Assembly (NCBI RefSeq): GCF_000611645.1
Contig: NW_014011728.1
Coordinates: forward strand, 1 to 11,403
Direction of reading: 5' to 3'
Length of the DNA: 11,403 nt
Source of the DNA: Monoraphidium neglectum
Lineage: Eukaryota; Chlorophyta; Chlorophyceae; Sphaeropleales; Selenastraceae
Shown here in pieces: positions 1 to 7,232 of the stretch (positions within the stretch are counted from its first letter, which is position 1; every line of letters begins with the position of its first letter). Made by a program: the position numbers and the translations under genes. The notes below the pieces were generated by a model that ran no database searches, had not been told where the DNA came from, and worked only from the letters and a program-made list of their open reading frames with translations.

Positions 1-201
1 CCGCAGGCCTCCCTTGAGCTGCTGTCAGAGCAGGCGTTCGACGACCAGTGCACCGGGGCCAACCCCCGCTACCCCCTCATCAGGGACCTCCGCCAGATCT
101 ACACTGACGCCTGGTCAACCCCCATCGGTGACGTCATCGGCGCCGCCAAGAAGGCCGGCTGCCCCAAGGAGGGCCTCGGGTTCGAGTCCCTGCACGACTG
201 A
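1..201 (+). CDS. adhE: AdhE, bifunctional aldehyde/alcohol dehydrogenase (3' end, partial)
   Basis: These are the last 66 codons and TGA stop of a protein cut by the left window edge. Residues 14-27 read DDQCTGANPRYPLI. From family knowledge this block sits near the C-terminus of AdhE, in the iron-dependent alcohol dehydrogenase half. AdhE reduces acetyl-CoA to acetaldehyde and then ethanol with NADH. Green algae carry it as an organellar fermentation enzyme, often called ADH1 or ADHE. After the motif come a helix-like stretch (RDLRQIYTDAW) and a tail of about 28 residues ending in FESLHD. The reading frame is open to base 1. The first six bases (ccgcag) could be an intron acceptor rather than coding, so the exon may begin at base 7. 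I see no TGTAA polyadenylation signal in the first kilobase downstream. The family call is firm; organelle and regulation cannot be seen here. Confidence 0.9.
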   Translation, partial: PQASLELLSEQAFDDQCTGANPRYPLIRDLRQIYTDAWSTPIGDVIGAAKKAGCPKEGLGFESLHD

Positions 202-2356
202 GGCCGCCCGCCGCCGCAGCTCAGGGGGCGCAGGCGGTTGAGGGGGCGCTTAAAAAAACAGCACTGCCGTCCGCTGGGTCCGAATTTGTGTGCTGCCGCC
301 CCCCAAGGCTCAGCGCCGCTCCTAGGGCCGGCCGGCCAGGCCCGCAGCCACACTCAGAAAGGGCGGTCTCGCCAATTGGCGAGGCCATGCCTAAAAGATG
401 CCGGGAGCCGCCGCTGCGGCAGGTGACGCGCATCGCTGCTGCTAAGTGATCCTTTGAAAGGGCGGGTCGACATATATGCGGCCTGGATTAGTTGGTTACG
501 GGCCCTGTGTGCACCTCGTACCCCCAGCTTTGCGCCACCGTTCCTCACGCGACCAGGCGGCCTGCACACCCATCACGCATGCAGTGCTGGGCTCCACGTG
601 TTGCACCAGGGTTGTCCGCTGTGATCTGTCGCGGCACCCTGCGTCTTTGACCCTCGTTGACTAGGCATGCCTTGCGCTTCACCAGACCCCTGCAGCACTT
701 TGGGGTGCCGACCTGGCCTCCAGCGGGCACCTGCTGCGTCTTCTGTTGCTATTCTTATTCCTGCACGCGCCTGCCGCCGTTCTGACTGCGCCGCGCTTTG
801 CGGCCCATTATCGCCCCTCACGCGCACAGACCACCCAGCATGCACGATCTGCAGGCCTACTACATCCTTTGCATGAGGGAGAGCACTCAGGGATGTTGCC
901 GCACCACCGGTGCAAGCCGGTGTTCATCGGCCGCTCGGCCCAGGAAATTAGAGTCACGCGCAGTCGCACACCGTGCGACCCTCTGCACCCCAGACACCTT
1001 TTGCATCACACCCGCAGGCGCTGAAAAGCAGACCCCTTCGCGCCGTCGGACCCCCGGAACCCTCGCCTACCCGAATTCGGGACCCCTCCGCACTCACTCC
1101 CCGCCGCGACCCTGCGTGACAGCACATCACATCACGCGCTGCCAGCAGAGTCCGCCCGCGGACGGCGCACCGCCGCGCCCTCTCTGGGGTGCGGCCTCGA
1201 ACCCGCCGAGCCTGCGCGGGCTGCTCATCTGCGGCGTGTGTCACACGTAACCTTGCGTAGCGTCATGTACTGGTTTGAGGCGGGGCCCACCGTCTGGGCC
1301 CCTTGCCACGCACTCCCGAAATCTGGAGACGGCCTCACACCTTCTCGTCTGCCTGGTCGGGTGGCGGCTTGCCTCATTCTTTAGCAAAATTGGCGTCAAC
1401 ATGGGTGTGTGCACGGGTACCACCCGAGTGCTCGCCGCAGGCAGAGCCAAGGGCAAGGGACTTGCCACCCCAGCCGCAGCCCCTTTAATCACTGGGCCAG
1501 GAGGACGTGACGGAGCCCCTTGCCTTCCCGTTCATCCCGTGATTATGTCTGCCGCGAGTTGTGTCTGCCGTTCTCTGGTGTGTTGCACACCGGTACCCAC
1601 GATTGATTAGGGGCCCCGGAATCACTGACCGTGCGTTGATGCCAGCGCCGCTCTGTTACTGTTACTCAGCGACTGAGTTGCAGCCCAGTTCGATCCCCGG
1701 ACTGACAGGGCCTGACGTGCAAAGAGGGGCTTCAATCAGGGGCTGCTGGACGGCACCACAGAAAAGCTGCGCACATGTCTGCATTCCCGCGGCGGGTTCT
1801 CCGCCGTCAAGACAGCTCAGTAGTAGTGCTCGCCATAACCATCATCACGTACCTGCATGTGCACAGGCATTTAAACACAGCTATCAGCCCAGGGTGCCTA
1901 CCGGCCTATGTTGGAAGCCCCGGGCCGACGAAAGAGGGAGGTGGTGAGCACGAGCCCCTGAGCGAGCCGGCAGCCTACTGTACTCACCTCAACAGAGGGC
2001 AATCCTGCACGCGGAGATGATATGAGAAAGCTATTCAACACATATCTCAATCTTGATATATGCTATTCCCGCGCTTTCTTACCAATCGACGGAAGCTAAC
2101 TGACCTCCGCAATATCTCCGGTACGCCACGCCGCTGAGCTGTGAAGGCCATTATGGTGCTGTGAAACATAATAAAGTGCAGTTGGCAGGCCTGAAGCTCC
2201 GTTCATCACCCTCAGGACCGTGTACTGCATGTCGCGCGTCCATCCTGACGCCGTCAACCCAGCCCAGCCACATCACATCACATCACCTCCTTTCCCTCGA
2301 CAGATTATGCCAGCCTTCCCACAACCTTCAGGTGTGCCTCGACCTAAATCCACAGT
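202..2356. other. Gene-poor stretch: adhE 3' flank and upstream region of the next gene
   Basis: Both strands hold open frames of up to about 150 codons, but they lack recognisable motifs, overlap one another in several frames and look like by-products of GC-rich DNA. I found no exon with convincing splice sites and no tRNA. The left part should contain the adhE 3' UTR, though no TGTAA is present to mark its end. Minor items are short ATCAC-type repeats (CACATCACATCAC) near 1122-1136 and 2268-2286, and an AT-rich patch from about 2018 that is annotated separately. Confidence 0.5.
2018..2180 (+). promoter_or_regulatory. AT-rich promoter-like patch upstream of the secreted-protein gene
   Basis: This is a local AT-rich island in otherwise GC-rich DNA. 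It includes a TATA-like TGATATATGC near 2053-2062 and a second AT cluster (CATAATAAAG) near 2167-2176. It lies 180-340 nt upstream of the ATG at 2357, a plausible place for a promoter and 5' UTR. Two other start regions in the window (before 6006 and before 7233) show similar AT-rich patches. No transcription start can be seen, so this is inference from composition. Confidence 0.3.
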
Positions 2357-2875
2357 ATGTCGAAATCCCGCTCCTTCGCCCCAATCGCCGCCCTGGCACT
2401 GCTGCTGCTACTCGCCCTCGCCCCACCGGCATCATCCACACACTGCGCCATGCCGGCTGCTCTGCACGACGACGCCCCCCGGGCCGCGACGGCCGCCGAC
2501 GCCCCCACCGCCCCGCCGCCGGCGCCGACTACGGCCGCACCGCCGGCGGCGTCCGCCGCCGACGTTGAGGCATCTGAGGCATACCCCGCCGCGAGGCGCC
2601 CCCTGCTCGCAGCTCCCCCCCAGCCCAGCGGCGGCATGCCCCTGCCCATGCCCGACATGACCCCCGACAACCCCCTGGGCCCCTGCGCCGTCCCCGGGAG
2701 CTACTACAACGGGGTCAACTGCCGCCGCATCTACCCGGCCGGCAGGGGCGACCGCGACCGCGACCGCCGCCTGCCGCCGATCGACACTCACTGCGTCGAG
2801 TGCCGCGACTGCGGCCGCCTGGATAGCTGGTGCCTGGGCCACTGCTGGCGCTGGTGCCCAGAGCGCAGCGGCTGA
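2357..2875 (+). CDS. Secreted Pro/Ala-rich protein with an eight-cysteine C-terminal domain, unknown function
   Basis: This single open frame encodes 172 residues. The ATG at 2357 is the first after an in-frame TAA at 2345-2347. Residues 1-27 look like a classic signal peptide: basic SKSR, then a hydrophobic Ala/Leu core at about 8-22, then PPASS before a likely cleavage near residue 27. Residues 31-105 are low-complexity and rich in Ala, Pro and Thr, with a dibasic site at R80-R81. Residues 108-172 hold eight cysteines at 110, 122, 146, 149, 152, 159, 163 and 167, giving the spacing C-x11-C-x23-C-x2-C-x2-C-x6-C-x3-C-x3-C. An Arg/Asp repeat (RGDRDRDRR) lies at 130-138. The layout suggests a secreted or wall-associated protein, perhaps a proprotein with a disulfide-rich mature part. 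I do not recognise the cysteine pattern and assign no activity. An intron or further coding exons cannot be fully excluded, but the frame reads cleanly to TGA. Confidence 0.75.
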   Translation: MSKSRSFAPIAALALLLLLALAPPASSTHCAMPAALHDDAPRAATAADAPTAPPPAPTTAAPPAASAADVEASEAYPAARRPLLAAPPQPSGGMPLPMPDMTPDNPLGPCAVPGSYYNGVNCRRIYPAGRGDRDRDRRLPPIDTHCVECRDCGRLDSWCLGHCWRWCPERSG

Positions 2876-3045
2876 CTCGCGTCAGAGGGGCCCGCCATGA
2901 CGCTACCTGCTTCAACGAAGGTTGCTGCATCATGTTTGGAAGTGGCGGAGAGCCACCGTCCCGCGCCCCCACATTTGAAGGGCGCGCTTGACTGCACGCC
3001 TGTTGCGTGCCTATGGCTCCAGGATATGTACCAACACACACGCCT

Positions 3046-3071
3046 CGCCGCGGCAACACCGTGCCGCGGCG
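3046..3071 (+). repeat. GC-rich inverted repeat (9-bp stem, 8-nt loop)
   Basis: GCCGCGGC occurs at 3047-3054 and again at 3063-3070. Each copy is its own reverse complement, so the pair can fold as one hairpin with an 8-nt loop. The flanking C3046 and G3071 extend the stem to 9 bp. It lies in the likely 3' UTR of the secreted-protein gene. Confidence 0.55.
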
Positions 3072-3185
3072 CGACAGGCTTTCCTGATGCCCGTTCCATG
3101 CCTTTGATAATTGTGGTGTTGCTGACATGTCCCATGATGTTATTGTGCATTGTATGTTAGGGGGGGGGGACACTGGTGGATCCAC

Positions 3186-3219
3186 TTGAACGCTTGGCAA
3201 TGACTACCAAGCGTTTCAA
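3186..3219 (+). repeat. Inverted repeat, about 12-bp stem with one bulge
   Basis: TTGAACGCTTGG at 3186-3197 is complementary to CCAAGCGTTTCAA at 3207-3219, except for one extra T in the right arm. The loop is 9 nt (CAATGACTA). It sits directly after a 10-bp palindrome at 3176-3185 and a ten-G run. In transcript form it would be a stable stem-loop in the presumed 3' UTR. Its function is unknown. Confidence 0.6.
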
Positions 3220-3442
3220 CGGCAGCAAAGCTGCAATATGCGTACAGTGTTGCAACCTCAGGCGTTGCGTGTTTCGCCGCCCGTGCTTTGCGTGCGCTTG
3301 CGCCTGCAGTCCCTCGTTGCGGCGGGCGGGGAGGCGCGGAGCCAACCACCCAGCCGCTTGTTGGTTTGTTTGTTGTGCGCCGCGGCGCATCCCAATGTCA
3401 AGGAAAGTCAACGGTTATGCAGACAGGCGGGGAAAAATCAGC

Positions 3443-3455
3443 TGTAAACCTGTAA
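3443..3455 (+). terminator. Tandem TGTAA polyadenylation signals
   Basis: TGTAA occurs at 3443-3447 and 3451-3455, within a repeated CTGTAAACC unit. TGTAA is the common polyadenylation signal of chlorophycean green algae. The position, about 570 nt after the stop of the secreted-protein gene and on the same strand, fits the end of that transcript. Cleavage would be expected roughly 10-20 nt downstream. Confidence 0.5.
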
Positions 3456-3927
3456 ACCCGCCAAGTGTTGTGGAATGTTGGGCAGGTCAAGCAAGCGGCG
3501 ATGCACAGGAAAGAGGGCTGCAGAGGGGAAAGGGAGGGATAAGAAAAGGGAAGCCAGGCTGCGCTTGGAAGGAAAAACTGCGACTGGTTGTGGAAAGCTG
3601 CCGGGTTCTGCACCCACCAAGGTGGAGGACTGCATACATGGGACCGGGGCGCCCGCGCTGCGCGCAATGGGTGAAAACAGACAAGGTGGCAGCGGCAAGC
3701 AAGGCGCCTCTCACCCGCGCTGGTTACGGAGGCGCGGATGCAGGGTGGGGGCGCAGTGGCATGGGGCAAGGACGGGCACACGCGAAGCGCCGGCCCCAGG
3801 CGCCACGGCACGAATGCGTGCCCTCCGCCGCGGGCCACCGGCTGGGCGCTTTGGTGGACACGCTATGTGCCAGGGGGAGGTGCCCCGCCGCCGTTCGGCC
3901 CCTGGCCGCCGCTCACACCACCCGCAG

Positions 3928-3987
3928 CTGCAGACCAGTGCCAAGGCGGCCAGCCCGCCCCAGATGAAGCCCGGCAGCCCCATATTT
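3928..3987 (+). CDS. Possible internal exon upstream of the 4171 exon (tentative)
   Basis: A pyrimidine-rich tract ending in CACCCGCAG (to 3927) could be an acceptor. It is followed by an open stretch of 20 codons (LQTSAKAASPPQMKPGSPIF) in phase 0. A GT at 3988 (GTCTAC) would be a phase-0 donor joining directly to the exon at 4171. That donor is a weak match to consensus. A second GT at 3994 (GTAGCC) would leave two bases and break the frame of the next exon. Possible start codons lie further upstream (for example 3667), but I could not build a convincing first exon. Treat this as one candidate solution, not a firm exon. Confidence 0.22.
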
Positions 3988-4170
3988 GTCTACTTGTAGC
4001 CGTGGGTGTCGGGGCATTGGCTCCTCCACCGTCTGCAGCAATGCCGCCCCGCCCTCTGTCCGCGACCCCGCTTCCCCAAGATGTTCACCCCCATCATCCC
4101 CACACCTGGTGTCGAATCACCCCGGACCGCTTTCCCATCCTGACACTACCACTCACACCACCAACCCTAG

Positions 4171-4323
4171 GAGCACAACAAGGAGAACGGCAAGCCCGTG
4201 GTGCCGCTGGGCATGCTGGTGCGGCCCTGGGCCACACAGAAGAGCGCGGCCGGCTTCAGGCCCCAGGACTGGCCGACAGGCAGCAGCAAGTACATCACGA
4301 GCAAGGCCAAGAAAAAGTGCTGA
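4171..4323 (+). CDS. Terminal exon of an unrecognised protein (50 C-terminal residues)
   Basis: A good acceptor lies directly before this stretch: a branch-point-like CCTGAC near 4139-4144, a C-rich tract, then CCCTAG ending at 4170. The exon reads 50 codons to a TGA. It begins EHNKENGKPVVPLGMLVRPW, continues through RPQDWPTGSSKYI, and ends in a basic tail KAKKKC. The mixed, non-repetitive composition is unlike the Arg/Pro/Ala-rich shadow frames around it, so I take it as real coding sequence. An in-frame TAG ends immediately before the exon, so its 5' part must be joined by splicing or is missing. The product is not one I recognise. A truncated gene copy is the main alternative to an intact spliced gene whose earlier exons I failed to find between about 3470 and 4170. 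Confidence 0.55.
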   Translation, partial: EHNKENGKPVVPLGMLVRPWATQKSAAGFRPQDWPTGSSKYITSKAKKKC

Positions 4324-5879
4324 GGAAGAGCGCAATCCACACGCCACAGCTCTTGGGTGCGCCCGAAGTGCTTGGGCGCGGTTGACGGCGGCGAGGGCCC
4401 CAGCAGGCAGTTTCAGGGCTGCGGTGCTCTGGCGCTGCTCGCTACGCGTCCCCGCGGTCGCAGCCTCTGAGGCGCTTCTTGCAACAGTTGACCAGGTCTG
4501 CATTTGCACTGCGGGATACACGTCCAAGTCCCTGTCGTTGCCCTCCTGGCAGAGAGTGCTTGCAGCGCGGCTGCCAGCCAGAACCACACTTTCGCCGTCT
4601 GCGCAGGCTGGTTGCCCGCAGCCAGGGTGTTGCCCTACCCCTGCGATGCCCCCCAGTCTTGGCGGCAATCTCGTCTCTGCTTGAAGCATATAGGGGCTTG
4701 CGCACATCCACTTTCCCAGCACCCCGTCGATTTGAGCCCTCCAGGTTTGACAGAATTGCGTCGCACAAGCTTTGTGAATGCGCTGCGGCACCCCAATGTG
4801 CCAAGCGGTCTGACCAGCCGCCTCGTGGGGGGTTCCTGGCGCGCAGCACCCAGCCCGGCTGCAGCCAGGTGCAGCACCTGGGTGTGCGGGGGCTGGCAGC
4901 GCACCGCGGCGCTGCTTTTTGGAGTTATGCTGCTTGCTTGACACCCCACATATCATATCTATCATACCCTTTCGCCAGCTTTTTGCATGTGACTCAAACT
5001 TTGTGGCGCTGCTGCACTGGCGCCACGCACTGGCTCGTGCGTCGTGACGGCCTTGAAAGGAATTCGAACCGCGAGATCAGGTCGCGCTCCGCCGCCCTTG
5101 CTGCCACACTCACGGGCCACACCCCTTGTTGCACAGTAGTCTGCTTGATTCGTGCAGTCCGATGCTGCAGGTCTCTTGACCATGCTTCTTATGTACTGTC
5201 AGATCACGTATACATATCCATGCTGCGCATCGCCGCGCAAACTTATTGCCTCCGCCGCTGCCGACAGCGCATGAGTGCACTGCGGCGCGGCATCCGAAGA
5301 ACGAGCGCGCGGCGCGCCCATGCGCCCCGCAAACGCCCCTTGCGGCAGGCCAACGCACATGCTGTGTCGCATTTCCTTGGCCAAGGTGCCGCCGCCCCGT
5401 GTGCGGGTGGTGCATGCGGTTGAGCGGCACCGTCACCGCCCGAAAAAGCTTTCACATTGTCGGTACTGTCTGTTGCAGGCGCTCGCCCCCACACAGGACC
5501 CGGTGGCTTGCGGCTCCGGCGCGCAGGCTGTCCAGCAGTGGCGGCCGCGGGCCGCGGGGGCGTGTGCACGCAGGGGATGACTGGCCTGCCTGTGGGGCCT
5601 ACCCTGCAATGGCCTGCGTCGCCGTCCTGGCTCTGCGCCGTGCTGCTGTTGGCTGCGAGCTGCGGGCCCTCTCTGTGGGGGGCCGAGCCAACTTGCCAGC
5701 CGCTTATCGTTTGGAGAGCCGCACTCATATCTTGGTGATCCGGCACTGTATTGCGCATGCATGCCTAGGCAGCTGAACAACATGTAGGCACCCGGCAACC
5801 GTGTGCAGCCGGGCACACCGTGCCGCTTGAGCGACGGCGCGTGCACCCGACCTTGCACACATGCTAAACCCCGCTTTGA

Positions 5880-6005
5880 TCAGCCTCACATAATTGCTGC
5901 ACAGTTTTGACTAGATCGCCGTCTGCTGAAACCCCTTCGTTTGACCAGTTTTTGACTAGATTTGAATAGCAAATTTGACTGTCGAGGATTGTATACTCCT
6001 CCTGT
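5880..6005 (+). promoter_or_regulatory. AT-rich patch with four W-box-like TTGAC cores
   Basis: TTGACT/C cores lie on the plus strand at 5907-5911, 5941-5945, 5952-5956 and 5975-5979. Two of them sit inside a near-repeat of CAGTTTTGACTAGAT (5902-5916, and 5946-5961 with one extra T). A TATA-like TTGTATACTCC follows at about 5988-5998. TTGAC[C/T] is the known core bound by WRKY factors, which green algae also have. Function as a promoter or enhancer is inferred from clustering and local AT richness only. Confidence 0.3.
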
Positions 6006-6332
6006 ATGGGTTGTTCTTGGTCCAGTTTTGGATCCGCATGGTGCGGGCTTCTGACGCTCTTGCTGCTCACCTGGGGCTTCGGCCATTTGTGCAGGGCGGC
6101 CGCGGGACGGAACGCGCGTGTGGCACCGCGCTTGAAGCGGCACAGTTGCAAACCAGCAATGAACCTCAAATACACGGTGCACCGGTTTTGGCTCGTGCGC
6201 TACACCTTGTCGTGCGCTTGCCTGCATTTGGTGATCAAAACCCGTTGGACATGTGCAGTGATGCAAGTGCACCGATGTGCGGGCATCATGGCGCCCAAGC
6301 ATGCTGACGGCCGCCAGCGCCTGCTCAATTAG
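6006..6332 (+). CDS. Doubtful small ORF with an N-terminal hydrophobic segment
   Basis: This frame encodes 108 codons. It begins MGCSWSSFGSAWCG, followed by a hydrophobic run at about 13-25 that could be a signal peptide or membrane anchor. The rest is basic and Cys/His-rich without a recognised motif. In its favour: a TATA-like, AT-rich patch just upstream and a TGTAA at 6592, 260 nt after the stop. Against it: overlapping plus- and minus-strand frames in the same place are equally open, and composition gives no preference. Possibly a small secreted protein, more likely chance. Confidence 0.15.
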   Translation: MGCSWSSFGSAWCGLLTLLLLTWGFGHLCRAAAGRNARVAPRLKRHSCKPAMNLKYTVHRFWLVRYTLSCACLHLVIKTRWTCAVMQVHRCAGIMAPKHADGRQRLLN

Positions 6333-6591
6333 GTTCTCACCTCACCACGTCTTGGGGCACAGTTGATCGCACAACCCCGGGGCACGCGGACGCATTCGCA
6401 GGCGCAGCCATGCATGCCGCGCGCAAGGCATTGCCACATGGTATGGCAGGGATTCTGGGGTTACGAGACCAAAGAAACATTTGGGAACACGGGAAGCAAG
6501 GGCACGGGACCAACGAAGCGATGGCATCTGCCTGGAGGAGTGCACGTTGTCTTCATAGAGCACACTGTTTCAACCGCATTCTCAGGCCTTG

Positions 6592-6596
6592 TGTAA
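6592..6596 (+). terminator. Isolated TGTAA
   Basis: This is a plus-strand TGTAA with no firmly supported gene in front of it. It is either the end signal of an unannotated transcript (possibly the ORF at 6006-6332 or a long 3' UTR) or a chance occurrence of a 5-mer. Confidence 0.2.
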
Positions 6597-7084
6597 CTTC
6601 TGGGCTGGCTTGTGCGGGCAGTAGGAGGCTTCCTATGGATATTGTTGGTATTTTTTGACCTGTGATGGGACATTTGCAACTAGGCCGGGTTCAGGCGAGG
6701 CCAGGGGGAGGTGCTCCAGGGGATCCTGAGCTAGCTGTGCGGGGCCGTGCCCTGAGTTTGCAGTAGGTCACGTCCAGTGGCACCAGAATCGCTGCGCAGG
6801 CTGAGATGGACAGCATCCCCTTGTGAGTCCAGCAATACAAGTGTCTCCTCGCTGCGCTACATCGGCTGTGACGATCCTGCGACACCGCGTCCAGCATGTG
6901 CTACCACCAGGGCAGTGAGGTGAGCGAGCGACGCTGAGCTCTTCGGCCGCTTTGCCATCGCTCCTGCGTCGCCCAGGTACCCCAGGTACCGTGCATTTGC
7001 ATGTCTGCCTGTGCACTTGCCCTCTGGAAGTTGCAATGCTACGGTTTTGCTGGAAAGCAGTCAACGATGCAAACAATCCAGCAA

Positions 7085-7232
7085 CAGATTACTATTAACT
7101 CATCGTCATGCGGTGGAGCACGCCGATGATGTATGACATGTGTTTTGCGAGATTTTGTCCGAAGCCTTCAACGCGCATAGCAGCAATAATACTGAAAATA
7201 TAGATTAGTTTGATCATCATTTTATAGGCGCT
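7085..7232 (+). promoter_or_regulatory. AT-rich promoter-like region before the eight-exon gene
   Basis: About 150 nt of AT-rich sequence directly precedes the ATG at 7233. It includes GAAAATATAGATTAG near 7194-7208 and TTTTATAGG near 7220-7228. Composition falls abruptly back to GC-rich at the start codon. If one of the TATA-like elements is used, the 5' UTR must be very short. Promoter identity is inferred from composition and position. Confidence 0.35.

Larger units (their letters stand above)
2876..3460 (+). other. Likely 3' UTR of the secreted-protein gene
   Basis: The stretch runs from the TGA at 2873-2875 to two TGTAA signals at 3443-3455, about 570-580 nt, which is an ordinary length for a green-algal 3' UTR. 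It contains a GC hairpin at 3046-3071, a run of ten G at 3160-3169, a 10-bp palindrome GTGGATCCAC at 3176-3185, and a hairpin at 3186-3219. Open frames here show no protein-like features. The UTR assignment is inference from the signal position. Confidence 0.4.
4324..7232. other. Long stretch without a supported gene
   Basis: The left part should hold the 3' UTR of the gene ending at 4323, but I see no TGTAA until 6592. Open frames of up to 314 codons run on both strands between 4479 and 5776. They are dominated by Arg, Ala, Cys and Pro, show no motif and overlap antisense frames of similar length, so I do not call them genes. Local items: a W-box-like cluster at 5907-5979, a doubtful small ORF at 6006-6332, TGTAA at 6592, a perfect 9-bp tandem duplication CCCAGGTAC at 6972-6989, and an AT-rich patch before 7233. 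Confidence 0.5.

Noticed and set aside
798..1250. 150-codon plus-strand frame and the antisense frame at 954-1244
   Set aside because: They are rich in Arg, Pro, Ser and Thr, without motif, signal peptide or splice context, and open on both strands equally.
3176..3967. 263-codon plus-strand open frame
   Set aside because: It starts inside the hairpin of the presumed 3' UTR and runs across the tandem TGTAA signals. Its composition is that of a chance frame and it has no recognisable domain.
5048..5080. tRNA-like B box on the minus strand (reverse complement of GGAATTCGAACC at 5059-5070)
   Set aside because: The T-arm bases on either side do not pair, and no matching acceptor stem, anticodon arm or A box could be found.
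4479..5423. 314-codon plus-strand open frame, and the opposing 270-codon minus-strand frame at 4153-4965
   Set aside because: Both are dominated by Arg, Ala, Cys and Pro, lack motifs and overlap on opposite strands. The minus frame also runs antisense to the coding exon at 4171-4323. GC-rich DNA has few stops, so length alone is weak evidence.
5243..5776. Paired open frames of about 171-176 codons on both strands, and a short frame from 5578 with a hydrophobic stretch
   Set aside because: Mutually antisense, motif-free frames. The hydrophobic stretch lies too far from the N-terminus and has no supporting promoter or 3' signal.
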